A stretch of DNA of 64,000 bases from Streptomyces rhizosphaerihabitans (GTDB lineage: Bacteria; Actinomycetota; Actinomycetes; Streptomycetales; Streptomycetaceae). The notes beneath the pieces are model-generated. The model searched no databases, was not told the DNA's origin, and worked only from the letters and a program-made list of their open reading frames with translations. Below are positions 1 to 10,723 of the stretch, one piece after another. The stretch is taken from assembly GCF_025399795.1 (NCBI RefSeq), contig NZ_JAODTZ010000002.1:62001-126000 (forward strand). Reading direction: 5' to 3'. Each line of letters opens with the position of its first letter. Within the stretch, counting starts at the first letter, position 1. Made by a program: the position numbers and the translations under genes.

Positions 1-744
1 GGGCGCGCCGTGCAGCACCACGACCGTCGGCCTCGTCTCGGTGCTCGCCCGAGCCGCGTGCACCCACTGCGCGACCCGCGACAGCTCGGTCCGGCGCCCG
101 GTGAACGGACCTTCCTGCTCCGGAAGTTGGCCGAAGGACTGCTCGAGCACACTGCGCCTGCGGGCCGCCGCGCTCTTGTCGGTGCGCCGCAGCTGGGGCG
201 CACCCTTCTTGGCGCCGGTGGAGGCGGTGAGCACCCGCTGCTGGTCGAGGAACGGGCGGACGCCCCGCACTTCCAGGGCCGTCAGCCACTGGAGGCGCAG
301 TTGCTCGGGGCCGCCGGGCTGCGCCAGGGCTCCGGCCCGGCGGCTCGCGGCCGGCACGTGCGAGGCCGTCACCTTGAGGACGGTCGCCGCCGCGCCCGCC
401 ACGGCCACCGTCGCTCCGGTGCCGACGGCCGTCCCCGCGCCGGCGCCGAGGGCCAGGTCGGCGACGACGGCCGCGAGTGCACCAACAGCGGCCACCAGCA
501 GGGGAGTTCCGGATCCCTCGCGCGCGAACCGCTGCCCGAAGGTCTGCCGTCCCGCCTGAGACTCGTCCAGCGCCCGTGCGTACGCCGTGTACTCCTCGGC
601 GGCCGTCTCCGCCATCGCGTCGAGCGCGGCCCGCGTCCGCGACAGCAGCGCACCCCCGTCCACGCGCCCTCCGTAGCGGCGTACCTCCTCCTCGACGGCC
701 CGGACCAACAGCCGCTCGGCCTCCGCCCGATGGCTGTCCCGCAT
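1..744 (-). CDS. N-terminal part of a large NTPase-type protein (cut by window edge)
   Basis: The minus-strand frame opens with ATG at 744 (MRDSHRAEAERLLVRAVEEE) and stays open for 248 codons to the window edge. A helical N-terminal region is followed by an Ala/Gly/Val-rich hydrophobic stretch near residues 85-125 that could enter the membrane. The visible end reads TRPTVVVLHGAP, which looks like the strand leading into a P-loop. Proteins of this kind in Streptomyces usually continue as NB-ARC or TPR regulators, so a signal-transduction ATPase is likely. The catalytic part lies outside the window, so this is an inference from layout. The neighbour at 1129 is transcribed away from it. Confidence 0.7.
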   Translation of the reverse strand, partial: MRDSHRAEAERLLVRAVEEEVRRYGGRVDGGALLSRTRAALDAMAETAAEEYTAYARALDESQAGRQTFGQRFAREGSGTPLLVAAVGALAAVVADLALGAGAGTAVGTGATVAVAGAAATVLKVTASHVPAASRRAGALAQPGGPEQLRLQWLTALEVRGVRPFLDQQRVLTASTGAKKGAPQLRRTDKSAAARRRSVLEQSFGQLPEQEGPFTGRRTELSRVAQWVHAARASTETRPTVVVLHGAP

Positions 745-1128
745 GTCACGTCCCCCTCCGGCAGCAACTCCCTGGCCTATGAGTGTCCTTCGGGGAGGAC
801 GCGAGCGCGAGAGGGCCGTCGATCAATCCCGTGGATCACATCGTCCGACCGGCGTGGTGTCCGCTCCTTCAGGGGTACGGGACCCGCCCTGTCCCTCGCG
901 TGAGGCACACCCCCGGAGAGGGCGGGGAAGACACACGCGCGGGCGGGCGCCGCCTCCGCCACCGCCCGGAGCAGGGCTTGGAGGAGAGGGCGCCCGGCTG
1001 CGCGTTCGTGCGCGGATCCCGGGCCCTCCTCGACCGGTACGGCCACCCTCGTGAAGATGCCCCCGCAGGGGCACGCCCGGTGCACCTGCGCTTCTACGCC
1101 GTCCCGGACGCCGTGGGAGAGTGGCAGG
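745..1128. other. Divergent intergenic region, no gene seen
   Basis: This 384-base stretch separates the leftward NTPase-type gene from the rightward DUF255 gene and must hold both promoters. Frames that run through it on either strand show no recognisable protein. A GGGAGAG stretch at its right end, about 8 bases before the GTG at 1129, serves as ribosome-binding site for the next gene. No convincing promoter boxes were identified. Confidence 0.5.
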
Positions 1129-3165
<2,037 letters not shown>

Positions 3166-3217
3166 CTACCAACCGGTTCAAACACCCCTAGAGCGCCGAT
3201 TGTTCAGCAAGCCGACC

Positions 3218-3237
3218 GAGCGTGATGAAACACGCTC
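3218..3237 (+). terminator. Small hairpin after the DUF255 gene
   Basis: GAGCGTG (3218-3224) pairs perfectly with CACGCTC (3231-3237) around a 6-base loop, 53 bases after the DUF255 stop codon. There is no T-run. It is plausible as a factor-assisted or I-shaped terminator of the kind common in actinomycetes. Confidence 0.45.
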
Positions 3238-3288
3238 TTCACCAGAGGATTCTTTGCCCTTCACAGACCGCCCATAGTCTCTCCACGG

Positions 3289-3320
3289 TGTCGCGACAGG
3301 TGTAACGCACTGTCGCGACT
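3289..3320. promoter_or_regulatory. Paired GTCGCGAC palindromes before the glycan operon
   Basis: The 8-base palindrome GTCGCGAC occurs at 3290-3297 and again at 3312-3319. Each copy is preceded by T, and the spacing is 22 bases, close to two helical turns. The second copy ends about 10 bases before the TTG start at 3329. This arrangement suits a dimeric regulator binding one face of the DNA. The regulator is unknown. Confidence 0.4.
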
Positions 3321-3328
3321 GGGGGTTT

Positions 3329-4612
3329 TTGGGGATCTGGGGGGATCTGTTGCTCACGTCTGTCTTCATCGCTGCCGTTTCTCTGGCGCTCTTCTGGATG
3401 GCGGCCTTCACCCTGTGGTGGCAGATGCACGCGTGGCGTACGCCCGAAGTGCTCGCTTCCACCCGCTTCAGCAGTCCGGACGGGGGTGAGAGCCTGTCCT
3501 TCTCGCTGCTGCTGCCCGCACGGCACGAGCAGGCCGTGCTCGACCACACCATCCAGCGACTGCTGGAATCCAGCCACACCGACTTCGAGATCATCGTCAT
3601 CGTGGGGCACGACGACCCGGAGACCACCGAGGTGGCCCGGAGTGCCGAGGCACGCGATCCGCGTGTCCGGGTCGTCGTCGACCACCACGAGAAGAAGAAC
3701 AAGCCGAAGGCCATGAACACGGCCCTGCCGCACTGCCGCGGCGATGTGGTCGGGGTCTTCGACGCCGAGGACCAGGTCCATCCGGAGCTGCTCGCCCATG
3801 TCGACCACGCGTTCCGCACGACGGACGCGGACGTCGTCCAGGGCGGGGTGCAGCTCATCAACTTCAACTCCAGCTGGTACAGCCTGCGCAACTGCCTGGA
3901 GTACTTCTTCTGGTTCCGCTCGCGCCTTCATCTGCACGCGCAGAAAGGGTTCATCCCGCTCGGCGGCAACACCGTCTTCGTACGGACGAAGGTCCTGCGG
4001 GAGGCCGACGGCTGGGACCCCGACTGCCTCGCGGAGGACTGCGACCTCGGCGTACGGCTGTCCAGCGTCGGCAAGAAGGTCGTCGTCGCGTACGACTCCG
4101 ACATGGTGACCAAGGAGGAGACACCCGGCTCCCTGATGTCGCTGCTCAAGCAGCGCACCCGGTGGAACCAGGGCTTCCTGCAGGTCTACCGCAAGCGCGA
4201 CTGGAAGCAACTGCCGGGCTTCGGGCAGCGGTTGCTCGCCCGCTACACGCTGATGACGCCGTATCTCCAGGCGATCTCCGGGGTGATCATCCCGCTCAAC
4301 GTCGCGGTCGCGCTCTTCCTGGACGTGCCCGTCGGGATCGCCTTCATCACGTTCCTGCCGGCCGTGACCGCTCTGGTCACCTTCGTGTTCGAGCTCGTCG
4401 GACTGCACGACTTCGGCAAGCAGTACGGGCTCCGGGTCCGCCCCGTGCACTACCTGAAGCTCGTCGTCGGCGGTCCCTTCTACCAGGTGCTGCTCGCGGG
4501 TGCCGCCGTGCGCGCCGTCTGGCGCGAGCAACGGGGCCGCAACGACTGGGAGTTGACCAGTCATGTCGGCGCGCATCTCACCGAAGTGATCCGAGAGGAC
4601 GTTCCTGCGTGA
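3329..4612 (+). CDS. Processive-type glycosyltransferase family 2
   Basis: A 427-residue membrane glycosyltransferase. One N-terminal membrane helix (about residues 8-30) precedes a GT-A domain. It has the motifs of processive enzymes such as cellulose or hyaluronan synthases: FDAED at 144-148, AEDCD at 235-239 and QRTRW at 275-279. Two or three membrane helices follow after residue 300. It should polymerise a glycan from a nucleotide sugar at the inner face of the membrane. The start is TTG at 3329; another TTG at 3350 is possible. Its stop overlaps the next start as GTGA, so the four genes to 9910 look co-translated. The substrate cannot be told. Confidence 0.9.
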   Translation: MGIWGDLLLTSVFIAAVSLALFWMAAFTLWWQMHAWRTPEVLASTRFSSPDGGESLSFSLLLPARHEQAVLDHTIQRLLESSHTDFEIIVIVGHDDPETTEVARSAEARDPRVRVVVDHHEKKNKPKAMNTALPHCRGDVVGVFDAEDQVHPELLAHVDHAFRTTDADVVQGGVQLINFNSSWYSLRNCLEYFFWFRSRLHLHAQKGFIPLGGNTVFVRTKVLREADGWDPDCLAEDCDLGVRLSSVGKKVVVAYDSDMVTKEETPGSLMSLLKQRTRWNQGFLQVYRKRDWKQLPGFGQRLLARYTLMTPYLQAISGVIIPLNVAVALFLDVPVGIAFITFLPAVTALVTFVFELVGLHDFGKQYGLRVRPVHYLKLVVGGPFYQVLLAGAAVRAVWREQRGRNDWELTSHVGAHLTEVIREDVPA

Positions 4613-6300
4613 CCTCCACCCTTCCCGCGGCGACCACACCCACGGTCCCCGCGCAGCGGCCTCGTGCGCCCAAAACCGTCCCGACACCCCTTCCCGACTC
4701 GCGTTTTCGCGGCTCGCGCTCCGATCTGATCCTGTGCGCGGTGCTGCTCGCGGCGATCCTCGTCGTGCAGGGCTGGAACATCGCCGCCTACCCGACCCTC
4801 AGCGACGACGAGGGCACCTACCTCGCCCAGGCCTGGGCCGTCCAGCAGGGCAAGGGCCTGGCCCACTACACGTACTGGTACGACCATCCGCCGCTCGGCT
4901 GGATCCAGATAGCCCTGCTGACCTGGATACCCGCGCACATCAGCCCCTCGCTGATGACCGTCGGCTCGATGCGCTTCGCGATGCTCGTGGTCAGCGCGGT
5001 GAGCGCCGTTCTGCTGTACGTCCTCGCGCGCCGGCTGTCGCTGCCGCGGTGGGCGGCCGGTCTCGCGATGGTCCTCTTCGGGCTCTCCCCGCTCTCGGTC
5101 GTGCTCCAGCGGGAGATCTTCCTCGACAACATCGCGGTGATGTGGACGCTGCTCGCGTTCTGCCTGGCCGCGTCGCCGAGCCGTCATCTGTGGCACCACT
5201 TCGGCGCGGGCCTCGCGGCCGCCGCCGCCGTGCTGACCAAGGAGACGATGCTCGTCATCCTGCCCGCGCTGTTCGTCACGATGTGGCGGCACAGCCATCG
5301 CGACACCCGCAAGTTCGCGCTCACCGGCGCCGTCACCGCGTGCGTGCTGATCGGCGCCGCGTACCCGCTCTTCGCCCTGCTCAAGGGCGAGTTGTTCCCG
5401 GGCGGCGGACATGTCTCGCTCTGGGAGGGCATCACCTACCAGATGAGCCGCCCCGGCTCCGGGTTCATCCTGGGGGCAGGCACCGGCTCGTACGGGGTGC
5501 TCCACTCCTGGCTGTACTACGACCGGGTCCTGCCGCTCGGCGGACTCGCGGGCGCCCTGCTGCTCCTGGTCACCTTCCGCTGGTCGGTGACCGCGCGCGC
5601 CCTGGCCGGACCCGCGCTCACCGTGGCGATCCTCGCCCTGGTGGCCATGCGCCCGAACGGCTACCTGCCCGCGATGTACGTCATCCAGGCCCTTCCCTTC
5701 CTCGCCCTCGTCCTCGCCGGAGGCACCGCGAGCGTCGCCCACGCCGTGCTGCGCAGACGGCGGACCGAGGAGGAGCGGACGTATGTGACGTGGGGGCGGC
5801 GCGGGCTCGCGGCGGTGCTGCTGGTGGCCGCCGGCGCCTATGTCGTGCCCCATTGGTACGACGGTGACCGCACGGCCGTGACCGCCGACGCCAACGCCCC
5901 CTACCGGGCGGCCTCTTCCTGGCTGAGGACCGAGGTGAAGGACCCGCGGGACACCCGGGTCCTGGTCGACGACGCGCTCTGGCTCGACCTCGTGCACGAC
6001 GGCTACCGGCCGGGCCTCGGCGCCATCTGGTTCTACAAGGCCGACCTCGACCCCGCGGTCACCAAGACGCTGCCGCGCGGCTGGAAGGACCTCGACTACG
6101 TGGTCGCGTCGCCGACCGTACGGCGCGACGCGGTCGACCTGCCCAACGTGAAGGCCGCGATCGAGCACTCCACCCCGGTCGCCACCTTCGGCAGGGGCGA
6201 GGACCGCATCGAGATCCGGCGGATCGGCGACTCCAACGACCGCAGCGCCACCAAGAACACCACCACCACCAACACGGCCCGTTCCGGAGGCAGTCGATGA
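4609..6300 (+). CDS. GT39/PMT-like polytopic glycosyltransferase
   Basis: A 563-residue integral membrane protein with about ten predicted helices. The first extracytoplasmic loop carries the acidic motif SDDEGTYLAQAW near residue 65, typical of dolichyl- or polyprenyl-phosphate-sugar-dependent GT-C enzymes (GT39/ArnT type). A YDHPPLGW motif follows, as in that family. It probably moves a sugar from a polyprenyl-phosphate carrier onto an acceptor outside the membrane. The donor could come from the next gene. The start is GTG at 4609, overlapping the previous stop. The C-terminal 150 residues form a soluble extracytoplasmic domain. Confidence 0.85.
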   Translation: MTSTLPAATTPTVPAQRPRAPKTVPTPLPDSRFRGSRSDLILCAVLLAAILVVQGWNIAAYPTLSDDEGTYLAQAWAVQQGKGLAHYTYWYDHPPLGWIQIALLTWIPAHISPSLMTVGSMRFAMLVVSAVSAVLLYVLARRLSLPRWAAGLAMVLFGLSPLSVVLQREIFLDNIAVMWTLLAFCLAASPSRHLWHHFGAGLAAAAAVLTKETMLVILPALFVTMWRHSHRDTRKFALTGAVTACVLIGAAYPLFALLKGELFPGGGHVSLWEGITYQMSRPGSGFILGAGTGSYGVLHSWLYYDRVLPLGGLAGALLLLVTFRWSVTARALAGPALTVAILALVAMRPNGYLPAMYVIQALPFLALVLAGGTASVAHAVLRRRRTEEERTYVTWGRRGLAAVLLVAAGAYVVPHWYDGDRTAVTADANAPYRAASSWLRTEVKDPRDTRVLVDDALWLDLVHDGYRPGLGAIWFYKADLDPAVTKTLPRGWKDLDYVVASPTVRRDAVDLPNVKAAIEHSTPVATFGRGEDRIEIRRIGDSNDRSATKNTTTTNTARSGGSR

Positions 6301-7502
6301 GCAGCTTCGAGAGCACTGTCCCCGGTGAGCTGGGCGACCCGGCGGTACGCGGCGCCGAGGTCCCGGAGCCCGGCGCCGTGACCATCGTCGTACCGACCTT
6401 CAACGAGTCGGCGAACATAAGGGAGTTGCTGCACCAGATAACCGAGTCCGTACCGGCCCGGCTGCCCTGCGAGGTCGTCTTCGTGGACGACTCCACGGAC
6501 GACACCCCCGAGGTGATCTCCGAGGCCGCCCGGGACTGCCCGTTCCCGGTGACCGTGCTGCACCGCGAGGTGCCCGAGGGCGGGCTCGGCGGCGCGGTCG
6601 TCGAGGGGCTGAAGGCGGCGAGCTCCCAGTGGATCGTCGTGATGGACGGGGACTGCCAGCATCCGCCGTCCCTGATACCGGAGTTGGTCGCTTCGGGGGA
6701 GCGTGCGAACGCGGGCCTCGTGGTCGCCAGCCGGTACATCAAGGGCGGCAGCCGGGAAGGGCTCGCGGGCGGCTACCGGATCGCGGTGTCGCGCGGCGCG
6801 ACCTGGCTGACCAAGACGCTGTTCCCGCGCAAGCTGCGGGGCATCAGCGACCCGATGAGCGGGTTCTTCGCGATCCGCCGCAGCGCGGTCACCGCCGAGG
6901 TCCTGCAGCCGCTCGGCTACAAGATCCTGCTCGAACTGGCCGTGCGCAGCCGCCCCCGACAGGTCACCGAGGTGCCCTTCGTCTTCCAGGACCGCTTCGC
7001 CGGCGAGTCCAAGTCGAGCGCGCAGGAGGGTTTCCGGTTCCTGCGCCACCTCGTCGGGCTGCGCACAGCCTCGCCGGTGGCCCGCATGGTGGTCTTCGGG
7101 CTGATCGGCGCCACCGGCTTCGTGCCGAACCTGCTCGGCCTGTACGCGCTCACCGCCGCCGGACTGCACTACGTACCGGCGGAGATCCTCGCCAACCAGC
7201 TCGGCGTGGCCTGGAACTTCCTGCTCATCGAGCATCTGCTGTTCCGCGAGCGCCGCAGGCACCGCAGCCGGTGGGACCGGACGGGCCGGTTCGCGCTGCT
7301 CGCCAACGCCGATCTGGTGCTGCGCATCCCGCTGATCGCGTTCTTCGTCCACCAGTTCGGCATGGGTGCCCTGTCCGCCACGGCGCTGGCCCTGGTGACG
7401 ACCTTCGTTCTGCGCTTCGCCGGGACCGAAGCGCTGGTCTATCTCCCGCGCCGCAGCAGCGAGAGCCGGCGTGGGAGCCGTACAGCGAGGAGTGCCGCGT
7501 GA
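6297..7502 (+). CDS. Polyprenyl-phosphate sugar transferase (GT2) fused to GtrA domain
   Basis: A 401-residue protein in two parts. Residues 25-245 are a DPM1-like GT2 domain, with the nucleotide-binding start TIVVPTFNESANI and DGD at 117-119. Residues 255-375 are a four-helix GtrA-like domain, a family linked to flipping lipid-linked sugars. It would charge a polyprenyl phosphate with a sugar and help present it outside, feeding the GT39-like enzyme. It overlaps both neighbours (ATGA at 6297, GTGA at 7499). The C-terminal tail is Ser/Arg-rich. Confidence 0.9.
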   Translation: MSSFESTVPGELGDPAVRGAEVPEPGAVTIVVPTFNESANIRELLHQITESVPARLPCEVVFVDDSTDDTPEVISEAARDCPFPVTVLHREVPEGGLGGAVVEGLKAASSQWIVVMDGDCQHPPSLIPELVASGERANAGLVVASRYIKGGSREGLAGGYRIAVSRGATWLTKTLFPRKLRGISDPMSGFFAIRRSAVTAEVLQPLGYKILLELAVRSRPRQVTEVPFVFQDRFAGESKSSAQEGFRFLRHLVGLRTASPVARMVVFGLIGATGFVPNLLGLYALTAAGLHYVPAEILANQLGVAWNFLLIEHLLFRERRRHRSRWDRTGRFALLANADLVLRIPLIAFFVHQFGMGALSATALALVTTFVLRFAGTEALVYLPRRSSESRRGSRTARSAA

Positions 7503-9910
7503 AATTCCGGGTGAGACCACGACGGAGAACCGCCCTGCTGGCCGTGACGGGCCTCGCCGCCGGGCTGCTGCTCGTGTCACCGCAGCCCGCGTCGGCCGTC
7601 AACCTCGTCACCAACCCGGGCTTCGAGACCGCCGGTACGGACGGCATGCCGTCCTGCTGGGAGAAGTCCGGCTGGGGCGACAACGACTTCGGTTTCGCGA
7701 CCGTGACCGACGCCCACTCCGGCTCCAAGGCCATGAAGGTCACGCTGACCCGCCGGGTCGACGGCGACCGCAAGGCGCTGATCACCGAGTCCACCGCGTG
7801 CGCGCCGGTGGTCACCGCGGGCAAGCAGTACGACCTCGGGCTCTACTACAGGACGACGACGCCCGACGCGGCGATCACGCTCTTCCGGCACGACACCACG
7901 GCGGGCTGGCAGTACTGGACCGACCTCAAGACCCTGGACATGGCGGCGGCCTGGACGCAGGCGACGGTGCGCACCCCGGCCGTCCCGGCGGGCACCGACC
8001 GCATCACCTGGGGCGTCTCCGTGTACGGCACGGGTTCGGCGACCACCGACGACTACACGATGGAACAGGTCTCCGATCCCATTCCGCCGGCCACCTGCAC
8101 GGGCACGGCCGACGAGTGCGCGAACGGGAAGTGGACGGTCCTGCCCACGCAGAACCCGGTCCGTTCCATGCACTCCGTCGTGCTGAACAACGGCAAGGTG
8201 CTCTTGATCGCGGGCTCCGGGAACAGCGAGGAGAACTTCGACGCGGGCACGTTCACGTCGGCGGTGTACGACCCGGCGACCGGCTCGTACAAGGTGATCC
8301 CCACGCCCAAGGACATGTTCTGCGCCGGGCACGTCCAGCTCGCCGACGGGCGGGTGCTGGTGATGAGCGGCAACAAGGCGTTCCCGGTGGCGGGCGGGCA
8401 CGGGTACGAAGGGTTCAAGGACTCGTACATCTTCGACCCGGTCACCGAGACGTACAGCAGGACGAACGACCTGAACGACGGCCACTGGTATCCGTCCGCC
8501 ACCGAGCTGGGCAACGGCGACATCATCTCGTTCGGCGGTCTGCGCGAGGACTCGTCGGGTTCGGTGACCGCCGAGCGCTTCTCGAACGCACAGCAGCAGT
8601 GGCTGCCGCTGTGGCAGGTCAACCAGACGTGGTCGTTCTGGGGTCTGTACCCGTCGATGATCCTGATGCAGGACGGCCGGCTCTTCTACTCGGGCAGCCA
8701 TGTCTTCGGCAACGGCACCCCGGGCACCGGCTCGGCGATCTACGACTACGACGCCAACACCACGACCGCGGTCCCCGGACTCCAGAACAAGGACCAGCGC
8801 GACCAGTCCGCGAGCGTGCTGCTGCCTCCCGCGCAGGACCAGAAGGTCCTGACCATCGGCGGCGGCAACATCGACTCGAACCCGGACGCGGGCCGGCTCA
8901 CCGACATCATCGACCTGAAAGCCGCCAACCCCGCGTACACCGTCGGCCCGCAGATCCCGCAGGGCACGGTGGACCTCGGCAACGGCAAGGTCGCCCAGAC
9001 CGGCAGCCAGGGCAAGATGTACGTCTCGGCGGTGCTGCTGCCCGACGGGAAGGTCCTGGAGACGGGCGGCGGACTGCACAACCGCGCCGATCCGGTCTTC
9101 GAGGCGTCGCTCTTCGACCCGGCGACCTCGACCTTCGACCCGGTGGCCGCCGACCCGGAGGCGCGCGGCTACCACTCCTCCGCGTTCCTGCTGCCCGACG
9201 GCCGCGTGATGGCCACCGGTGACAACCCGGGCAACGGCACCTGGAACCACAACGTGTCCATCTACACCCCGCCGTACCTCCTCAAGGGCACCCGCCCGAC
9301 GATCACCTCGGTGATCGACAACGAGTGGGTGTACGGGGACACCCAGCGCATCACGGTCGACCGGCCCATCGTGAAGGCGGAGTTGATCCGGCCCGCCGCG
9401 GTGACGCACTCCTCCGATCCCAACCAGCGGTTCGTGGACCTGCCGCTGAGCGTGGACGGCGACAACGTCGACCTGAACGTGACGAGCAACCCCGACATGG
9501 CGCCGCCCGGCTGGTACATGCTCTTCGCGGTCGACGCCAACGGCGTTCCCTCGGTGGCCAAGTGGGTGCATCTCCAGGGCCCGTCCGCGCTCGCCACGGA
9601 CACCGCCTCGGCGCATGTCCACTCCTTCGCCGACTCCCTGGCGGGCACCGTCACCGGGGCGGGCAAGAAGCGGACCTCGCAGAAGGTGTCCACCACCGTC
9701 TCCGGCTGCGACCGCCACTACGGCACGATCAACGTCTGTGTGCCGACGGTCTTCCCGGACGGTGTGAGGAAGACGACGGCCTCCCGCTGCGCCTGGCTGA
9801 AGAAGAACGACTACGGGCGCCTCAGGATCAACGGCAAGGACGATCCCCTCGGGCTCGACCCCAGCACGGACGGACTGGCCTGCGGGGCAAAGGATCTGAT
9901 CAGACGTTAG
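7499..9910 (+). CDS. Secreted radical copper oxidase (galactose/glyoxal oxidase family, GlxA-like)
   Basis: An 803-residue exported protein. A signal peptide ending near ASA (33) is followed by a carbohydrate-binding-like domain (about 35-190, NPGFE start) and a Kelch-type seven-bladed oxidase domain (about 205-590). A DUF1929-type Ig domain comes next, then a 95-residue tail ending in an excalibur-like D-x-DG-x-ACG. The copper-radical residues are visible by motif: Cys275 (MFCAGH) and Tyr331 (HWYPSAT) for the thioether pair, Tyr558-His559 (RGYHSS) and His637 (VTHSSDPNQR). It should oxidise sugar alcohols or aldehydes to the next level with release of peroxide. It is translationally coupled to the glycosyltransferases, so their glycan is the likely substrate. 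Confidence 0.92.
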   Translation: MKFRVRPRRRTALLAVTGLAAGLLLVSPQPASAVNLVTNPGFETAGTDGMPSCWEKSGWGDNDFGFATVTDAHSGSKAMKVTLTRRVDGDRKALITESTACAPVVTAGKQYDLGLYYRTTTPDAAITLFRHDTTAGWQYWTDLKTLDMAAAWTQATVRTPAVPAGTDRITWGVSVYGTGSATTDDYTMEQVSDPIPPATCTGTADECANGKWTVLPTQNPVRSMHSVVLNNGKVLLIAGSGNSEENFDAGTFTSAVYDPATGSYKVIPTPKDMFCAGHVQLADGRVLVMSGNKAFPVAGGHGYEGFKDSYIFDPVTETYSRTNDLNDGHWYPSATELGNGDIISFGGLREDSSGSVTAERFSNAQQQWLPLWQVNQTWSFWGLYPSMILMQDGRLFYSGSHVFGNGTPGTGSAIYDYDANTTTAVPGLQNKDQRDQSASVLLPPAQDQKVLTIGGGNIDSNPDAGRLTDIIDLKAANPAYTVGPQIPQGTVDLGNGKVAQTGSQGKMYVSAVLLPDGKVLETGGGLHNRADPVFEASLFDPATSTFDPVAADPEARGYHSSAFLLPDGRVMATGDNPGNGTWNHNVSIYTPPYLLKGTRPTITSVIDNEWVYGDTQRITVDRPIVKAELIRPAAVTHSSDPNQRFVDLPLSVDGDNVDLNVTSNPDMAPPGWYMLFAVDANGVPSVAKWVHLQGPSALATDTASAHVHSFADSLAGTVTGAGKKRTSQKVSTTVSGCDRHYGTINVCVPTVFPDGVRKTTASRCAWLKKNDYGRLRINGKDDPLGLDPSTDGLACGAKDLIRR

Positions 9911-9956
9911 AGGGCGGGACCTGAAGACGGATTCGGTCAGGTGAAGGATCCGGTCG

Positions 9957-9979
9957 GGCGCCGGACGTGGTCCGGCGCC
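9957..9979. terminator. Bidirectional hairpin between convergent genes
   Basis: GGCGCCGGAC (9957-9966) and GTCCGGCGCC (9970-9979) form a perfect 10-bp stem with a 3-base loop. It lies between the copper oxidase stop (9910) and the end of the leftward Mut7-C gene (9986), so it can serve both. No T-run is present on either side. Confidence 0.7.
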
Positions 9980-9985
9980 GGCCCG

Positions 9986-10711
9986 TCAGCTCCCGAACTC
10001 CGCGAGGGCGCGCTCCACGACGGTCTCCAGCCGGTCGTGGTGCGCGCCCTTCCAGTAGGCGCGCCCGCACTCCGAGCACTGCGCGAAGACGTCGTACGAC
10101 CGCTCGGTGCCGCTCTCCAGCTGGTCCGCGACCTGCTCCTTGGTGGCCGTGCGGAGCAGGCCGTTGCACGCGGTGCAGCGCGTCCAGGGTTTCAGCTCGG
10201 GAGCGAACCGGCCCAGGACGTCGCGGAGTTGGTCATCGGGCTGGGTGCTGTAGACGAAGCCGCCGGCCCACAGTTCGCGGCGCCGCAGCAGTCCGCGGTC
10301 GCGGCTGAGCAGCACCCGCCGCTCGGAAGCCGAACGGGCGGCGAGAGCCGGGTCGCCGATGTCGGTGGACTCGTACGCCGTGTCGACGCCGAGCAGCCGC
10401 ATGCGGCGGGCGAGGGTGCCGAGGTGCACGTCGAGGAGGAAGCGCAACGGGGCGCCGGGGACCCGCTGCGGGCGTTCGACCGCGCGGACCCGCACGGACT
10501 CGCCGGCCGCCGGGATGTGCGAGAAGGGCACCTCGCGCCCGTCCACGACCAGGGCGCCGACCTCCGTCAGCGGGACGCCGAGCGACTCGACGACATGACC
10601 GAGGGTGGAGGAGCCGTCGGTGCCGACGGGGGTGACCTCGGCGCGGCGGGCGTGCGGGACGAACAGCCCCAGTTCGGGGGCGAATTCGATGTGGATCTCC
10701 GGTCCGTTCAC
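9986..10711 (-). CDS. Mut7-C RNase domain protein with ubiquitin-like N terminus
   Basis: A 241-residue cytosolic protein. Residues 1-85 form the beta-grasp ubiquitin-like domain often fused to Mut7-C. Residues 88-235 are the PIN-like Mut7-C domain with FLLDVHLGTLARRMRLLG, an SRDRGLL motif and a zinc ribbon formed by C179/C182 and C212/C215. The family is predicted to be a nuclease acting on RNA, but its target in bacteria is not known. The start is GTG at 10711. It stands alone, 13 bases downstream of the TetR gene in the same direction, so the two may share a transcript. Confidence 0.88.
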   Translation of the reverse strand: MNGPEIHIEFAPELGLFVPHARRAEVTPVGTDGSSTLGHVVESLGVPLTEVGALVVDGREVPFSHIPAAGESVRVRAVERPQRVPGAPLRFLLDVHLGTLARRMRLLGVDTAYESTDIGDPALAARSASERRVLLSRDRGLLRRRELWAGGFVYSTQPDDQLRDVLGRFAPELKPWTRCTACNGLLRTATKEQVADQLESGTERSYDVFAQCSECGRAYWKGAHHDRLETVVERALAEFGS

Positions 10712-10723
10712 GCGGTCAGGATG

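Noticed and set aside
3178..4687. Leftward frames opposite the processive GT2 gene
   Set aside because: They have no motifs and are incompatible with the GTGA coupling and QRTRW/AEDCD evidence on the plus strand.
4561..6168. A 535-codon leftward frame opposite the GT39-like gene
   Set aside because: Its product is a His/Arg/Gly/Glu-rich shadow with no membrane segments or motifs.
6629..7498. Extension of the copper oxidase frame upstream of 7499
   Set aside because: This part overlaps the GT2-GtrA gene in another frame; the signal peptide begins right after GTG 7499.
7577..9718. A 713-codon leftward frame opposite the copper oxidase
   Set aside because: The plus-strand gene has complete active-site motifs and a signal peptide; the opposite frame has none.
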